Source: JAEXNA01 sp050486105 (GTDB lineage: Bacteria; Vulcanimicrobiota; Xenobia; Xenobiales; JADMJV01). Taken from it: a stretch of 14,833 nucleotides of DNA. The translations under genes and the position numbers were made by a program. The stretch spans positions 1 to 14,833 of the forward strand of contig JBJHCR010000155.1 in assembly GCA_050486105.1 (NCBI GenBank). Reading direction: 5' to 3'. Positions 14,422 through 14,833 of the stretch are shown here, one piece after another; position 1 is the first letter of the stretch; each line of letters starts with the position of its first letter. The notes beneath the pieces were generated by a model, which worked only from the letters and a program-made list of their open reading frames with translations, had not been told where the DNA came from and did not search any database.

Positions 14422-14833
14422 TCAGAGAGACTGTAGCAACGACAGCATCGGCATCATCGAGGCGATCACCAAGATTCCCACCGACGTGCCGATGAACACG
14501 ATGACCATGGGTTCCAATAGGGTTCCCATAACTTCCAGTTGGTGCTCCACCTCTTCTTCTGCCAGAGTTGCCGCTCTGGCCGTGAGATCTGAGGTGGTCC
14601 CGGTCTCTTCTCCTGCCATGAGCATCTCGTGGAAGTACGGTCTCAAATGCGGGATTTTCTTGATGGCCTTTAGGAAGGTCGCGCCGTTTTCAAGACGGTA
14701 GAGGGCCTCGATGCCCGCCTTCTTATAAGTGCTGGTGCCCACTTCTTCCCCGGCTAATCGCAGGCTGAGAGCGGCCGGGACCCCGGCTTCGAGCATGGTG
14801 GAGAAAGCCCGGGCAAAACGGGCGGTGATGATG
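14422..14833 (-). CDS. GspF/PilC inner-membrane platform protein, 3' part
   Basis: The C-terminal 136 residues of a type II secretion/type IV pilus platform protein; the gene continues beyond the right edge. Diagnostic features are R-F-A-R-A-F-S-T-M-L-E-A-G-V-P at the start of the second T2SSF repeat, the G-E-E-T-G motif about 50 residues later, a charged coil with E-E-E-V-E-H-Q-L, and the terminal membrane helix beginning L-E-P-M-V-I-V-F. GspF/PilC proteins anchor the assembly ATPase and move pilin subunits into the growing fibre. The reading frame is open to the edge. It is followed after 18 bases by the PilX-like gene on the same strand, so it heads the visible part of the operon. PilC and GspF cannot be separated from this fragment. 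Confidence 0.93.
   Translation of the reverse strand, partial: IITARFARAFSTMLEAGVPAALSLRLAGEEVGTSTYKKAGIEALYRLENGATFLKAIKKIPHLRPYFHEMLMAGEETGTTSDLTARAATLAEEEVEHQLEVMGTLLEPMVIVFIGTSVGILVIASMMPMLSLLQSL

Noticed and set aside
1..14833. CRISPR arrays, tRNA or rRNA genes, insertion sequences and phage genes
   Set aside because: Read for spaced repeats, cloverleaf-like segments, transposase or integrase motifs and terminal repeats; none seen.

Overview
The window (14,833 bases, GC-rich by eye) looks like chromosomal DNA of a diderm bacterium that makes type IV pili or a type II secretion pseudopilus and uses c-di-GMP and Hanks-type Ser/Thr kinase signalling. No rRNA, tRNA, transposase, phage gene or CRISPR array was seen. 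The RNase II-family gene resembles the cyanobacterial/organellar branch. Together with a kinase encoded among pilin genes, this hints at a Cyanobacteriota-allied or candidate-phylum lineage (Eremiobacterota/Vulcanimicrobiota-like), but the taxonomic guess is weak.

Layout. (1) 170-1316, minus strand: an overlapping pair of minor prepilin genes (PilV-like, then PilW-like). (2) 1392-3037, minus: an unrecognised cysteine-free 295-residue soluble protein, and upstream of it a PilZ protein that appears to hold a second, degenerate PilZ-like half. (3) 3143-4966, plus: a complete recQ helicase, divergent from the PilZ gene. It converges, with a 4-base gap, on an FAD-dependent amine/amino-acid oxidase of the sarcosine oxidase type (4971-6062, minus). 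(4) 6171-6758, plus: a small four-helix membrane protein. It converges on an RNase II/R-family exoribonuclease (6769-8784, minus), which is divergent from an inositol monophosphatase-family gene (8847-9629, plus). (5) 9580-14833, minus: a compact operon entering from the right edge. It encodes a GspF/PilC platform protein (3' part only), a large PilX-like protein with a beta-rich body, a PilV-like prepilin, a PilW-like prepilin, and a membrane-spanning Ser/Thr kinase. The last four genes are joined by ATGA or TGATG stop/start overlaps.

How the genes may work together. The right-hand operon encodes the assembly platform and minor (pseudo)pilins of a fibre machine. The final gene puts a kinase with an extracytoplasmic PEGA-like sensor region into the same translationally coupled unit, so the kinase may sense or control that machine. 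The left-hand prepilin pair and the PilZ protein could belong to the same surface-fibre programme, but they are separate transcription units and the link is inference. The genes between (recQ, oxidase, exoribonuclease, monophosphatase) look like ordinary housekeeping or metabolic genes. The most unusual items are the pilin-operon kinase with its inverted topology and antisense-overlapping Gly/Ser/Cys tail, the 636-residue PilX-like protein, and the unrecognised 295-residue protein.
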